NCBI GenBank assembly: GCA_018673215.1 | Contig: JABHDE010000076.1 | Location: forward strand, 1 to 64,000 | Length of the DNA stretch: 64,000 nucleotides | Source of the DNA: Formosa sp. | GTDB lineage: Bacteria > Bacteroidota > Bacteroidia > Flavobacteriales > Flavobacteriaceae | Reading direction: 5' to 3' | Program-made: the position numbers and the translations under genes | Notes under the pieces: model-generated | What the model saw: only the letters and a program-made list of their open reading frames with translations | Databases searched by the model: none | What the model was told of the DNA's origin: nothing | In this document: piece by piece, positions 8,854 to 17,446 of the stretch | Layout: every line of letters begins with the position of its first letter | How positions within the stretch are numbered: position 1 is the first letter of the stretch

Positions 8854-9826
8854 GCTTTATGGTTATAGATCTTATAATCGCCTCTAACTCAAAAATATAG
8901 TCTCGTTTTCCAACAGAGGGCGCAAATACAAACCCTTCAGCAATCAAATACCGATTGTTTACTTTGTCTTCTATCCAATAATTTATGAACGGACCAGACA
9001 TAAAAGCGTCTTTCACCTGCCAAATGCTTTTTGTTTCAAAACTAGTACGGTTTGCCACTTTAGTCTCTCCAAAAAACGGTGTATATGCCATTTCTGTAGT
9101 CATATAACTCCCGTCTAAAGGTCCTTGAATGTATTGTTTACCGATGGAATCACGCACTTTAATCACTCGTTTTGCAAGAGCTTCTTTTGTAGTTGTGTCT
9201 TCAAAAGGAAGTGTATATACCAATAGGTTTACGGTTCCAGTTTTAATATCTCTTCGTATCCAGAAAAAATTCTCCGTTTGTTTGGCAATGCGATAAAGAG
9301 ATGAAAACTGGATATTAATTCCTAAAGGATCGGTAAGGGCGGTAGAATTATAAAGTGTTTTTTTGGAGCGTCGTTGTTTTTCTTGGATCTCTAGAGACTT
9401 AAACGTCTTAACGATCTTGTCCTGATGTATTATAAATTGATCTGTTATTTCTTGATTATTCATTCCACTCACAGTCACCATCTGTTGAGGGGATGCATAG
9501 GGGTCTTTATAGAATTTAGTGGCGGCGGCAACTCCTTTCTTTACCTTTAAAACAAGTCGTGTGTTTTTTACAAATCCTGTAAAAACAGCAGTGGGTATTT
9601 GTCGTAAGGTTAGTTGAGGCTCGTCTTGAGGTAGACCGTATAAAGGGGCTCCAATTGTAGATCGAATGGTCTCTCCAACGGAAGATTCCCATAAATCATT
9701 ATCAACCACCACCGATAAATCATTGATGTTTCCTGAAGATTTTGGTTTATAAACTTTATTAGAATTCGTGTCCTCACAAGCAGATAAAAGGAAAAGTAAA
9801 CATAATGCTTTTAAATAGTGTGTCAT
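8849..9826 (-). CDS. DUF4837 family lipoprotein
   Basis: Conserved Bacteroidota lipoprotein of unknown function. The N-terminus has a short hydrophobic stretch ending in the lipobox LLSAC with Cys at residue 16. The rest is a soluble domain of about 300 residues with basic patches (QRRSKKT near 157) and no enzymatic motif that I recognise. It follows the LysM transglycosylase by 11 bases, so it is probably co-transcribed with pgk and the transglycosylase and exposed in the periplasm or at the outer membrane. Confidence 0.85.
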   Translation of the reverse strand: MTHYLKALCLLFLLSACEDTNSNKVYKPKSSGNINDLSVVVDNDLWESSVGETIRSTIGAPLYGLPQDEPQLTLRQIPTAVFTGFVKNTRLVLKVKKGVAAATKFYKDPYASPQQMVTVSGMNNQEITDQFIIHQDKIVKTFKSLEIQEKQRRSKKTLYNSTALTDPLGINIQFSSLYRIAKQTENFFWIRRDIKTGTVNLLVYTLPFEDTTTKEALAKRVIKVRDSIGKQYIQGPLDGSYMTTEMAYTPFFGETKVANRTSFETKSIWQVKDAFMSGPFINYWIEDKVNNRYLIAEGFVFAPSVGKRDYIFELEAIIRSITIKQ

Positions 9827-9837
9827 CGATTTGTGTT

Positions 9838-11325
9838 TTAATTATAAATTATCAAAGTCGTCCCTGGTTTTAAATGATTGCCCCAAATATCATTCCATTC
9901 TTTGAGGTTTTGAACAGAAACTCCCTTTAATTTGTTTGAAATACTCCAAAGAGAGTCGCCTGACTTCACCAAATAAGTAGATTTTTTAGAGGTGCTATTC
10001 TTCTTTTTGCTTACCGGTTTTGAGTTGCTAAAGGACGGGGCTGCAGTCGGATTTCGTGAATAAATAATCAATCGTTGTCCTATTTTTAAATCATTAGTTC
10101 GCAAGCCGTTCCATTTTTTTATTTGACTGACTCTGACACTAAATTTACGTGCGATCTTTCCTAAATAATCGCCTGACTTCACCTTATATCTAATTTTAGA
10201 ATCAATTTTGAAAAATTGGGGCAAGGGCTTCTCTCGTGCTTCAAACTCCGCTTTGGCTGTGGCATATATTTGAGTTTCATTTTGAACAAAATCACCTATT
10301 TTGGAAAGAGGAAGTCTAAGCGTATATGTTTTGTTCTCTAAAACAGGTATCAGGTCTAATTTGTAGGATGGGTTCAGATGTTGCAATGTTTCTATTTTAA
10401 TTGCTGTAAGCTCTGCTACTTGATCTAAAGAAATCATTTGTTGAACGCGAACTGTATCGGTTACTGTGATTGGAAGTTGATTGCGCTCAACTTGAAATCC
10501 ATGGGCTTCTGCATATTCAAAAAGATAAAGTGTTGCCAAAAAAGCAGGAAGATACCCTGCCGTTTCACTAGGAAGAAACGGTCTGATGTTCCAATAGTTT
10601 TGATAGCCTCCAGATCTTCGAATTGCTTTCGTAACATTCCCAGGCCCTGAGTTATAAGCCGCTAAAGCAAGATCCCAATCTCCGAAAGTTTTATATAACG
10701 ATGCTAAATATTTCGCAGCAGCATTAGTGGACCTTAAAGGGTCGCAACGTTCATCGACATAACTGCTCACTTCAAGCCCATATTGCTTGCCTGTAGTAAA
10801 CATAAACTGCCAAAGACCTGTTGCTCCCACACGCGATTTTGCACGCGGTTTTAAAGCAGATTCGACTACAGCCAAGTATTTGATTTCTAAGGGAAGGTTG
10901 TGTTTGTCTAAAACTTCCTCAAACATTGGAAAATAATATTGACTACGATTAATTAAGATTTGTGTAGAACGTTTGCGAGTTTTTAAATAGCGCTTTATAA
11001 CACTTTCTAAAGAAGGATTGTGTGCGATATTAAAAGGACTTTTCGCATCAAGAATTGCCAATCGTTTTTTGAGTGTATCTGTTGGTAATTCTGGATAATG
11101 GATGGGTTCAAACGGCTGATTGGAATTAAGAAAGGTGAGTGTGTCGTATTGAGAGTTGTTATAGAGCTCATTGTGCCAGCGTTTTTCCATTTGCTGAACT
11201 TTCACAAGGTTCAATTGAGCAGAATAAATGATTGGTGTGCCTAAAGGGGTCAAGCTATCAATACTTTGGCTGTTTGAAAACGCACTGCTCATTACTCCAA
11301 AAAAAATAAAGACTCTAAACTTCAT
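9838..11325 (-). CDS. lytic transglycosylase with two LysM domains (MltD-like)
   Basis: Periplasmic enzyme cleaving the glycan strands of peptidoglycan to leave 1,6-anhydro ends. It has an N-terminal signal-like segment (residues 1-20), an SLT domain (about 125-285) with catalytic Glu155 in AVVESALKPRAKS, the GATGLWQFM motif (167-175) and AYNSGPGN near 224. Two C-terminal LysM repeats (about 381-424 and 450-494) bind glycan. The 495-residue length and order match MltD. It is flanked by pgk and the DUF4837 gene in the same direction. Confidence 0.93.
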   Translation of the reverse strand: MKFRVFIFFGVMSSAFSNSQSIDSLTPLGTPIIYSAQLNLVKVQQMEKRWHNELYNNSQYDTLTFLNSNQPFEPIHYPELPTDTLKKRLAILDAKSPFNIAHNPSLESVIKRYLKTRKRSTQILINRSQYYFPMFEEVLDKHNLPLEIKYLAVVESALKPRAKSRVGATGLWQFMFTTGKQYGLEVSSYVDERCDPLRSTNAAAKYLASLYKTFGDWDLALAAYNSGPGNVTKAIRRSGGYQNYWNIRPFLPSETAGYLPAFLATLYLFEYAEAHGFQVERNQLPITVTDTVRVQQMISLDQVAELTAIKIETLQHLNPSYKLDLIPVLENKTYTLRLPLSKIGDFVQNETQIYATAKAEFEAREKPLPQFFKIDSKIRYKVKSGDYLGKIARKFSVRVSQIKKWNGLRTNDLKIGQRLIIYSRNPTAAPSFSNSKPVSKKKNSTSKKSTYLVKSGDSLWSISNKLKGVSVQNLKEWNDIWGNHLKPGTTLIIYN

Positions 11326-11377
11326 CCTATAAAACTACCGTTCATTTCACAACCTATTCAACGCCACTCGCAATAAA

Positions 11378-12565
11378 CTACTCTGAAATTGCAGCAATCC
11401 CAGGGAGAATTTTCCCTTCCAAGCTTTCAAGCATAGCGCCACCACCTGTGCTTACATAGCTCACTTTATTTTCAAAACCAAACTGCTTTACTGCTGCTAC
11501 TGAGTCACCGCCACCTACAAGTGAAAAAGCACCGTTTTTAGTTGCCTCTGCTATAGAATCTCCTAAAGCAATTGTTCCACTTGAAAAGGTTTCCATTTCA
11601 AAAACACCTAATGGCCCGTTCCATAAAATGGTTTTACACTGTTGTACAACCTCATTAAATATTGCCTTTGATTTTGGACCACAATCTAATCCTTGCCAGT
11701 TTTCAGGGATCGCTCTTACATCTACAATTTGAGTGTTGGCTTCGTTGCTAAAATCGTCGGCTGCCAATACATCTACAGGGACGTGGATCTGAACGTTTTT
11801 AGATTTTGCTTTTTCAAGAATTTCAAGCGCCAATTCCATTTTGTCGTCCTCACAAATAGAGTCCCCAACGTGGCCGCCTAATGCTTTTACAAATGTAAAA
11901 GTCATTCCTCCTCCAATAATTAAATGATCTACTTTATCTAAAATATTATCAATAATAGTAATTTTTGAAGAGACTTTAGCGCCTCCCAAAATTGCTAAAA
12001 CCGGCTTTTCTCCCGTTTGCATTACTTTATCTATACTGTCAATTTCTTGAGCTAGTAAGCTTCCAAAACACTTGTTTTCTGGGAAAAACTGAGCAATAAT
12101 AGTTGTTGATGCATGAGCCCTGTGCGCTGTTCCAAAAGCATCATTGATATAAAAACCTCCTAACTTAGAAAGTTTCTCAGCAAATCCATGGTTGCCTTTT
12201 GTTTCTTCGTCATGGTATCTTAAATTTTCTAACAACAAAACCTGTCCAGGTTGTAAATCATCTGCAGCAGCTTGTGCTTCGTCTCCTACACAATCGTTGG
12301 CAAACAACACTTGAACCCCTAAAACAGTTTCAAGAGTGCTTACAATATGACGCAATGAAAACTCAGGTTCTTGAGCAGTGGGACGGCCCAAGTGAGACAT
12401 TAAGATACAGCTGCCTCCGTCTTCTAAAACCTTTAAAATCGTTGGTTTTGCTGAAACAATTCTAGTATCATCGGTAACTTCAAATTGTGAATTTAAAGGC
12501 ACATTAAAATCTACACGTATTAATGCTTTTGTATTTTTAAAATTTACGTTCTGTATGGTTTTCAT
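11378..12565 (-). CDS. pgk: phosphoglycerate kinase
   Basis: Glycolytic enzyme transferring the phosphate of 1,3-bisphosphoglycerate to ADP. The family signature RVDFNVPLN is at residues 18-26, with SHLGRP near 59, the lysine-rich GGAKVSSK block near 193-200, the WNGPLGVFE segment near 314 and the GGGDSVAAV glycine loop near 349. The 395-residue length is standard. A clear promoter element precedes it (12601-12608). Confidence 0.98.
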   Translation of the reverse strand: MKTIQNVNFKNTKALIRVDFNVPLNSQFEVTDDTRIVSAKPTILKVLEDGGSCILMSHLGRPTAQEPEFSLRHIVSTLETVLGVQVLFANDCVGDEAQAAADDLQPGQVLLLENLRYHDEETKGNHGFAEKLSKLGGFYINDAFGTAHRAHASTTIIAQFFPENKCFGSLLAQEIDSIDKVMQTGEKPVLAILGGAKVSSKITIIDNILDKVDHLIIGGGMTFTFVKALGGHVGDSICEDDKMELALEILEKAKSKNVQIHVPVDVLAADDFSNEANTQIVDVRAIPENWQGLDCGPKSKAIFNEVVQQCKTILWNGPLGVFEMETFSSGTIALGDSIAEATKNGAFSLVGGGDSVAAVKQFGFENKVSYVSTGGGAMLESLEGKILPGIAAISE

Positions 12566-12600
12566 TTCTTCGAAATAATATGAGTTAATTTATAAAAAAT

Positions 12601-12608
12601 CAAAGGTA
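12601..12608 (-). promoter_or_regulatory. -7 promoter element (TACCTTTG) for pgk
   Basis: The minus strand reads TACCTTTG, matching TAnnTTTG, 35 bases before the pgk start codon. Confidence 0.55.
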
Positions 12609-12741
12609 AGTATTTCTTTTAGGGTATGAAAAAACCGTTTAGGAAAGTTGAAGCAAAACTTAGAAAAATTATCTCTGTTAGTTTCGTAGTGTGATGTATG
12701 GAGGCTGATAGAATTTGTTGATGAGATTCAATTAAATCTGC

Positions 12742-12749
12742 TATCTTTG
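12742..12749 (+). promoter_or_regulatory. -7 promoter element (TATCTTTG) for holB, probably leaderless
   Basis: TATCTTTG matches the consensus exactly and a possible -33 TTG lies at 12718-12720, with 21 bases between. The element ends four bases before the ATG at 12754, so the expected start of transcription falls at or beside the start codon. That suggests a leaderless mRNA. Confidence 0.55.
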
Positions 12750-12753
12750 TTTT

Positions 12754-13881
12754 ATGACTTTTGAGGACATTATTGGGCAATCTTTTTTGAAAACACACTT
12801 AAAGCAGAGCGTAAATTCTGGACGTATACCACACGCACAACTTTATGTTGGCAAGCGTGGGGTAGGAGCTCTTCCCTTAGCAGTTGCCTATGCCGACTAT
12901 TTAATGACACAACAACAAGAAGGGGTTGGGGTAATGAACCCACTTACTCATCCAAATATTCATTTTGTTTATCCTGTCACTACAAGCGATAAGGTTAAAT
13001 CAAAACCGATTTCATCCAACTACTTGGCGGAATGGCGTTCTTTTTTGGAAACAACACCATACGGATCTATAAACGATTGGTATGAATTGGTTGGTGTGGG
13101 TAATAAACAAGGGAATATTGGAGTCGAAGAAGCAAATGATGTTGTGTCTAAAATGTCATTAAAAGCATTTAACGGTGGCTATAAAGTAATGATTGTTTGG
13201 ATGGCAGAAAAGATGAACACCATGTGTGCCAATAAATTACTGAAACTAATTGAGGAGCCAGCAAAGAAAACAGTCATCATTCTTGTGGTAGAAGACGAAG
13301 AACAACTTATTAATACCATTCGGTCTCGTTGTCAAGTAGTTCACTTAAATCCTCTTTCGGAAGAGACGATAAAAAATTCATTAATTGAAATGCATCAAGC
13401 TGAAGATGGCTTGGCGCAAAGTATTGCCCACCAATCTGAGGGGAGCTACAGCAGGGCATTAGAATTGTTGAAACAGGAGCCTGATGATCTTAAATTTGAA
13501 GCCTGGTTTATCGCTTGGGTTCGGACGGCTTTTCAAGCAAAAAGCAACAAGCAGTCTATAAATAATTTAATGGCTTGGAGTGCTGAAATATCAAAAGCAG
13601 GACGAGAAATTCAAAAACAATTTTTAGACTACAGTTTACGGTTTTTTAGACAAGCGCTGCTTTATAATTATGGATCTAAACAGCTGGTTTTCATAAACTT
13701 AAGTGACAAGTCATTTAAGTTTGATAGATTTGCTTCTTTTATAGACGCTTCAAACATTGCTGAAATCTCTAAAGAAATTGAGCAGGCAAACTACCACATT
13801 GAGCGCAATGCCAACCCAAAGATTGTACTAACAGATTTGTCTATCAAACTCACACGGCTATTGCATATTAAGAAAATTTAA
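12754..13881 (+). CDS. holB: DNA polymerase III subunit delta'
   Basis: Clamp-loader subunit of the replicative polymerase. The N-terminal AAA+ domain (about 1-210) starts with DIIGQSFLKTHL and has a degenerate P-loop GKRGVGAL (33-40) without the usual Lys-Ser/Thr, as expected for delta', which does not hydrolyse ATP. LLKLIEEPAKKTV near 162 and RSRCQVVHLNP near 190 are typical of DnaX/HolB proteins. The C-terminal part (about 215-375) is helical. It converges with the OmpH-like gene, the stop codons overlapping by four bases. Confidence 0.92.
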   Translation: MTFEDIIGQSFLKTHLKQSVNSGRIPHAQLYVGKRGVGALPLAVAYADYLMTQQQEGVGVMNPLTHPNIHFVYPVTTSDKVKSKPISSNYLAEWRSFLETTPYGSINDWYELVGVGNKQGNIGVEEANDVVSKMSLKAFNGGYKVMIVWMAEKMNTMCANKLLKLIEEPAKKTVIILVVEDEEQLINTIRSRCQVVHLNPLSEETIKNSLIEMHQAEDGLAQSIAHQSEGSYSRALELLKQEPDDLKFEAWFIAWVRTAFQAKSNKQSINNLMAWSAEISKAGREIQKQFLDYSLRFFRQALLYNYGSKQLVFINLSDKSFKFDRFASFIDASNIAEISKEIEQANYHIERNANPKIVLTDLSIKLTRLLHIKKI

Positions 13882-14393
13882 TTTTTACTTCTATAGCTTT
13901 CGTTAAGTGCTTCTAAAATTTCTTGTGTTAAGTCCGAAGCTTCCTCGCCATACAACACGCTTCCAGCCTCGTTACTTCCTAAAATATAATTATAGTTGTT
14001 TAACTTGCCATAGGCTTCAACAAAATCTTTAACTCTATTAATAATTGAGTCATTGAGTGTTTGACTTTCTTGAGCAATTTGTTGTTGCTCAAACTGAACG
14101 CGTTGAGATAATACCTGTTCTTTATTTTGAAGGTCTTGAGAAAGTTTCTGAATCGCAGATTGCGATAATTTTCTTGCTTTCAGCTCGGCTTCTTTAATTT
14201 CCAATTCAAATGCAGATCTTAAACTGTCTGTTCGTATTTTGAAAGCTTCGATTTTAGTGTTCAATTTTGCTTCAACGTCTTTTCGTTCTTGATACTCGTT
14301 AATTAGCTCGCCATTGTCGACAAAGCCAATTTTTTGTTGTTGGCAGGCTGTGAGGCCAATAATCGCTAAAAATATAATTGATAATTTTTTCAT
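13878..14393 (-). CDS. OmpH/Skp family lipoprotein
   Basis: Skp-like periplasmic coiled-coil protein. I choose the ATG at 14393 because the protein then starts MKKLSIIF and shows a lipobox GLTAC with Cys at residue 17, giving 171 residues. The ATG at 14420 would overlap the promoter element at 14418-14425. After KIGFVDNGELINEY comes a long charged helical region (about 35-125) and the conserved NYNYILG patch, as in Skp. Skp chaperones carry outer membrane proteins across the periplasm; a lipid anchor is an addition to that scheme. No bamA or lpxD neighbours are present. Confidence 0.82.
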   Translation of the reverse strand: MKKLSIIFLAIIGLTACQQQKIGFVDNGELINEYQERKDVEAKLNTKIEAFKIRTDSLRSAFELEIKEAELKARKLSQSAIQKLSQDLQNKEQVLSQRVQFEQQQIAQESQTLNDSIINRVKDFVEAYGKLNNYNYILGSNEAGSVLYGEEASDLTQEILEALNESYRSKN

Positions 14394-14417
14394 GACGGTT
14401 AAATTTATTTGTGAATA

Positions 14418-14425
14418 CAAAAGTA
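14418..14425 (-). promoter_or_regulatory. -7 promoter element (TACTTTTG) for the OmpH-like gene
   Basis: Minus-strand TACTTTTG lies 24 bases before the ATG at 14393. It covers the alternative upstream ATG at 14420 and so argues for the shorter start. Confidence 0.5.
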
Positions 14426-14620
14426 AAAAAACTAATTACAACTTTAAGAAAATAAGTGCTGGAGTTTCGCTATAATCAAAAACTATACCTCAATAAGGTT
14501 GTAATCGTTAAAAGCTATTGTTTTTGACTTTATTAGACAGCGCTAAAATCGATTAAAATAAAAATCATATAACAACTTAAGGGTCTTATTGATTAAAGGC
14601 GCTAAAAGGGCTTTAAAACG

Positions 14621-15475
14621 CTAATCCTTGTTTTTTATCACATATATTAGCGATGAATACTCTCCAGATCTTAACGCTTTTATGTTAGAAAGGAATCCAA
14701 CCCACAAACTATTTAAAATTCGAAGAGACCCTGTTTTTAATTTATTGGAAAGAAAACTGACATAAAAAGAGTCCATAACTAAGGGGTGTGTAGCGTCTAG
14801 CTTCATTTGAACCTTAGAAAAAAGAATTGAAATTGACTGCTGAGAAAAATGCCATAAATGCCTTGGAACATCATAAGCCGCCCAAAAGCCCTTAAAATAA
14901 AGCGCATCAAAACTATTATAATTTGGGACAGCGACTACAATTCGTCCGTTTGGCTTCAAAAGTTTTTGAAGTTTTATTATATCGTCCTCTAGGTTTGGAA
15001 GATGCTCCAAAACATGCCAAAGGGTAATAACGTCAAATGATTTTTCTGGGAGTGTGTGTAAGGCAGAGGAATCTAAGACACTATTGGGGTGTTTTAGATT
15101 TGCTAGATTGCGCGCTGTGGGGTTCGGCTCTATTCCTGTTACTGTCCAGCCTCTTTTTTTAGCAGCTCTTAAGAAAAATCCTGTGCCAGCACCAACATCC
15201 AATAATAATGACTGTTTTGACTGATGTGGTTTTAACAATCGCAACTTTCTTCGAACAGAAACAGACCGCGCTGCATGATATAAAAGATCAAAAAGAGACT
15301 TTCGCTGATCGGTGTGAGAGATATAGTTGGTTTTGGAATAGTAATTTGAAAGCTCGGAATCTGAAGGTTTAGGTTGTGTATAAAGCATCTCTCTTGCCGG
15401 GTCATAAAAGAGCTCAAAGGAATCTCCGCTTACGGAATAATCTTTAAGTTTAAGATGTCTCTTGTGCATTTTCAT
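14621..15475 (-). CDS. class I SAM-dependent methyltransferase
   Basis: The protein has an N-terminal segment of about 95 residues, then a Rossmann methyltransferase domain with the SAM-binding motif LDVGAGTGFF (near 91), the acidic IEPN (near 115) and the post-I motif WHVLEHLPNLEDD near 153, followed by VAVPNYNSFDALYF. This Methyltransf_23-type layout often modifies lipids, sugars or quinones, but I cannot name the substrate. It follows mnmG across a 32-base gap that holds a parS-like palindrome, and is probably co-transcribed with mnmG. A 227-base gap with no recognised gene separates it from the OmpH-like gene. Confidence 0.85.
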   Translation of the reverse strand: MKMHKRHLKLKDYSVSGDSFELFYDPAREMLYTQPKPSDSELSNYYSKTNYISHTDQRKSLFDLLYHAARSVSVRRKLRLLKPHQSKQSLLLDVGAGTGFFLRAAKKRGWTVTGIEPNPTARNLANLKHPNSVLDSSALHTLPEKSFDVITLWHVLEHLPNLEDDIIKLQKLLKPNGRIVVAVPNYNSFDALYFKGFWAAYDVPRHLWHFSQQSISILFSKVQMKLDATHPLVMDSFYVSFLSNKLKTGSLRILNSLWVGFLSNIKALRSGEYSSLIYVIKNKD

Positions 15476-15482
15476 AAATAAG

Positions 15483-15496
15483 GTTCCACGTGGAAC
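15483..15496. other. parS: parS-like centromere site downstream of mnmG
   Basis: A perfect 14-bp palindrome GTTCCACGTGGAAC. With flanks the minus strand reads TGTTCCACGTGGAACC, identical as far as I recall to the parS consensus described for Pseudomonas. ParB/Spo0J proteins bind such sites to segregate the chromosome, and they usually lie near the origin. It occupies the gap between the mnmG stop and the methyltransferase start. Confidence 0.8.
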
Positions 15497-15507
15497 AATT
15501 GGATTAA

Positions 15508-17379
15508 CTAACGCCCCATATAAACGAGTAACACTGATATATCATTTGGGGACACACCGCTAATTCTTGATGCTTGTGCGACCGTCGTTGGTTGTACTTT
15601 TTTTAGTTTTTCACGTGCTTCATAACTCATAGATTTGATTTGAGAATAGTCAAAACCACTAGGAATCTTAACGTACTCCAACCTAGTAAGTTTATCAGCA
15701 TTATTTTTTTCTTTTGTAATATATCCAGCATACTTGACTTGGATTTCTGCCTGCTCAATTACCTCATTATCTAAATCATTAGATTGGATATAGGCTTCTA
15801 CGGCCTCAAACTTTCTAACGTCTTCAATACCAATATTGGGTCTTGAAAATATTTTAAACATCTTATCAGACTGACGAATGGGTTGAGATTTTTTGCTTTC
15901 CAAAACAGGATTCGCTTCGTCTGGCTTAACGCTTTGAGTTCTAAAAAACCCAACAAAAGCCTCCGCTTTCGACAACTTATCTTCCATACGCTTCAATCGC
16001 TTTTCACTTGCAATGCCTAACTCATACCCCTTTGGTGTCAAGCGAATATCGGCGTTGTCTTGCCGAAGAAGTGTGCGATACTCAGCTCTAGAAGTAAACA
16101 TTCTGTACGGCTCTTCGGTTCCTTTAGTAATTAGATCGTCTATAAGAACACCTATATAGGCTTCATTTCTTTTCAATATAAATGGCTCTTTTTCCTGAAC
16201 CTTTAAACTGGCATTAATTCCAGCCATTAAGCCTTGGGACGCCGCTTCTTCATAGCCTGTGGTTCCATTAATTTGACCCGCAAAATAAAGTCCTTTAACT
16301 AGCTTCGTTTCTAGAGAATGTGATAATTGGGTAGGAGGGAAGTAGTCGTATTCAATGGCATATCCAGGCCTAAAGAACTTAACTTTTTCAAAGCCTTTGA
16401 CAGCACTAAGTGCCTTAAATTGGACGTCTTCGGGTAAGGATGTTGAAAAACCATTAATATAATATTCGACAGTATTCCAGCCTTCAGGCTCAACAAAGAT
16501 CTGATGACGATCCTTATCTGCAAATCGGTTGATTTTATCTTCAATAGAAGGGCAATAACGTGGGCCTAGACTTTGGATACGACCATTGAACATAGGAGAG
16601 CGGTCGAACCCTTCTCTTAATAAATCGTGAACTTCCAAGCTGGTGTAAGACATATGGCAAGATCGTTGATTCGTAAGCGGTTTGGTTAAGTCTGAATAAG
16701 AAAACTTCTCAGGGGTCGGATCCCCTGCTTGTTCAATCATTTTAGAAAAATCTAAAGAGCGCCCATCGACCCTTGGAGGAGTGCCCGTTTTCATTCTTCC
16801 TGACTCAAAACCTAAATCGACAAGCTGTTCGGTGATGCCTGTAGCTGCTTTTTCTCCTGCTCGCCCCCCACCAAAATTTTTGTCACCTATATGAATCAGT
16901 CCATTTAAAAATGTGCCATTGGTGAGCACTACTGTTTTGGCTCGAATCTCGAGCCCTAAAGATGTTTTTACGCCTTTAACCTCATCGCCCTCGAGTACAA
17001 GACCAACAACCATTTCTTGATAAAAGTCTAGATTTTTTGTTTGCTCTAAAAGCATCCTCCAGTCTTCAGCAAAGCGCATTCTGTCGCTTTGTACACGCGG
17101 ACTCCACATAGCCGGTCCTTTGGACTTGTTAAGCATTTTAAACTGAATGGCAGAGGTGTCGCTTACAATTCCGCTGTAGCCACCAAGAGCATCGATTTCA
17201 CGGACAATTTGGCCTTTGGCAATACCCCCCATTGCTGGATTGCAGGACATTTGTGCTATATTTTGAAGATTCATTGTAACCAACAAAGTGCTACTGCCCA
17301 TGTTGGCAGCGGCAGCGGCAGCTTCACTTCCAGCGTGTCCTCCGCCAACTACAATTACGTCGTAAATTTTATCAAACAT
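15508..17379 (-). CDS. mnmG: tRNA uridine-5-carboxymethylaminomethyl synthesis enzyme MnmG
   Basis: FAD-dependent enzyme that, with MnmE, modifies the wobble uridine (position 34) of several tRNAs. It begins with the FAD motif VVGGGHAGSEAA (near 10-21). NPAMGGIAKGQIVREIDALGG (47-67) and GTFLNGLIHIG (near 155) are the family signatures, and TGTPPRVDGR near 198 is also typical. The 623-residue length is standard, and the helical MnmE-interacting C-terminus ends in ISGVSPNDISVLLVYMGR. In many bacteria this gene (gidA) lies near the origin. Here it is bracketed by two parS-like sites. Confidence 0.97.
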   Translation of the reverse strand: MFDKIYDVIVVGGGHAGSEAAAAAANMGSSTLLVTMNLQNIAQMSCNPAMGGIAKGQIVREIDALGGYSGIVSDTSAIQFKMLNKSKGPAMWSPRVQSDRMRFAEDWRMLLEQTKNLDFYQEMVVGLVLEGDEVKGVKTSLGLEIRAKTVVLTNGTFLNGLIHIGDKNFGGGRAGEKAATGITEQLVDLGFESGRMKTGTPPRVDGRSLDFSKMIEQAGDPTPEKFSYSDLTKPLTNQRSCHMSYTSLEVHDLLREGFDRSPMFNGRIQSLGPRYCPSIEDKINRFADKDRHQIFVEPEGWNTVEYYINGFSTSLPEDVQFKALSAVKGFEKVKFFRPGYAIEYDYFPPTQLSHSLETKLVKGLYFAGQINGTTGYEEAASQGLMAGINASLKVQEKEPFILKRNEAYIGVLIDDLITKGTEEPYRMFTSRAEYRTLLRQDNADIRLTPKGYELGIASEKRLKRMEDKLSKAEAFVGFFRTQSVKPDEANPVLESKKSQPIRQSDKMFKIFSRPNIGIEDVRKFEAVEAYIQSNDLDNEVIEQAEIQVKYAGYITKEKNNADKLTRLEYVKIPSGFDYSQIKSMSYEAREKLKKVQPTTVAQASRISGVSPNDISVLLVYMGR

Positions 17380-17394
17380 TGATTACATTTATAA

Positions 17395-17410
17395 TGTTCC
17401 ACGTGGAACA
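17395..17410. other. parS: parS-like centromere site upstream of mnmG
   Basis: A perfect 16-bp palindrome TGTTCCACGTGGAACA, the full-length parS form. It sits 16 bases before the mnmG ATG and downstream of a predicted promoter element at 17426-17433, so bound ParB would cover the mnmG leader. It is 1.9 kb from the second site. Confidence 0.85.
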
Positions 17411-17425
17411 AATTGCTTGCAGCTG

Positions 17426-17433
17426 CAAATATA
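17426..17433 (-). promoter_or_regulatory. -7 promoter element (TATATTTG) for mnmG
   Basis: Minus-strand TATATTTG matches TAnnTTTG and lies between ybeY and mnmG. The parS-like palindrome lies between this element and the start codon. Confidence 0.5.
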
Positions 17434-17446
17434 AGGCTTTAGAAAA

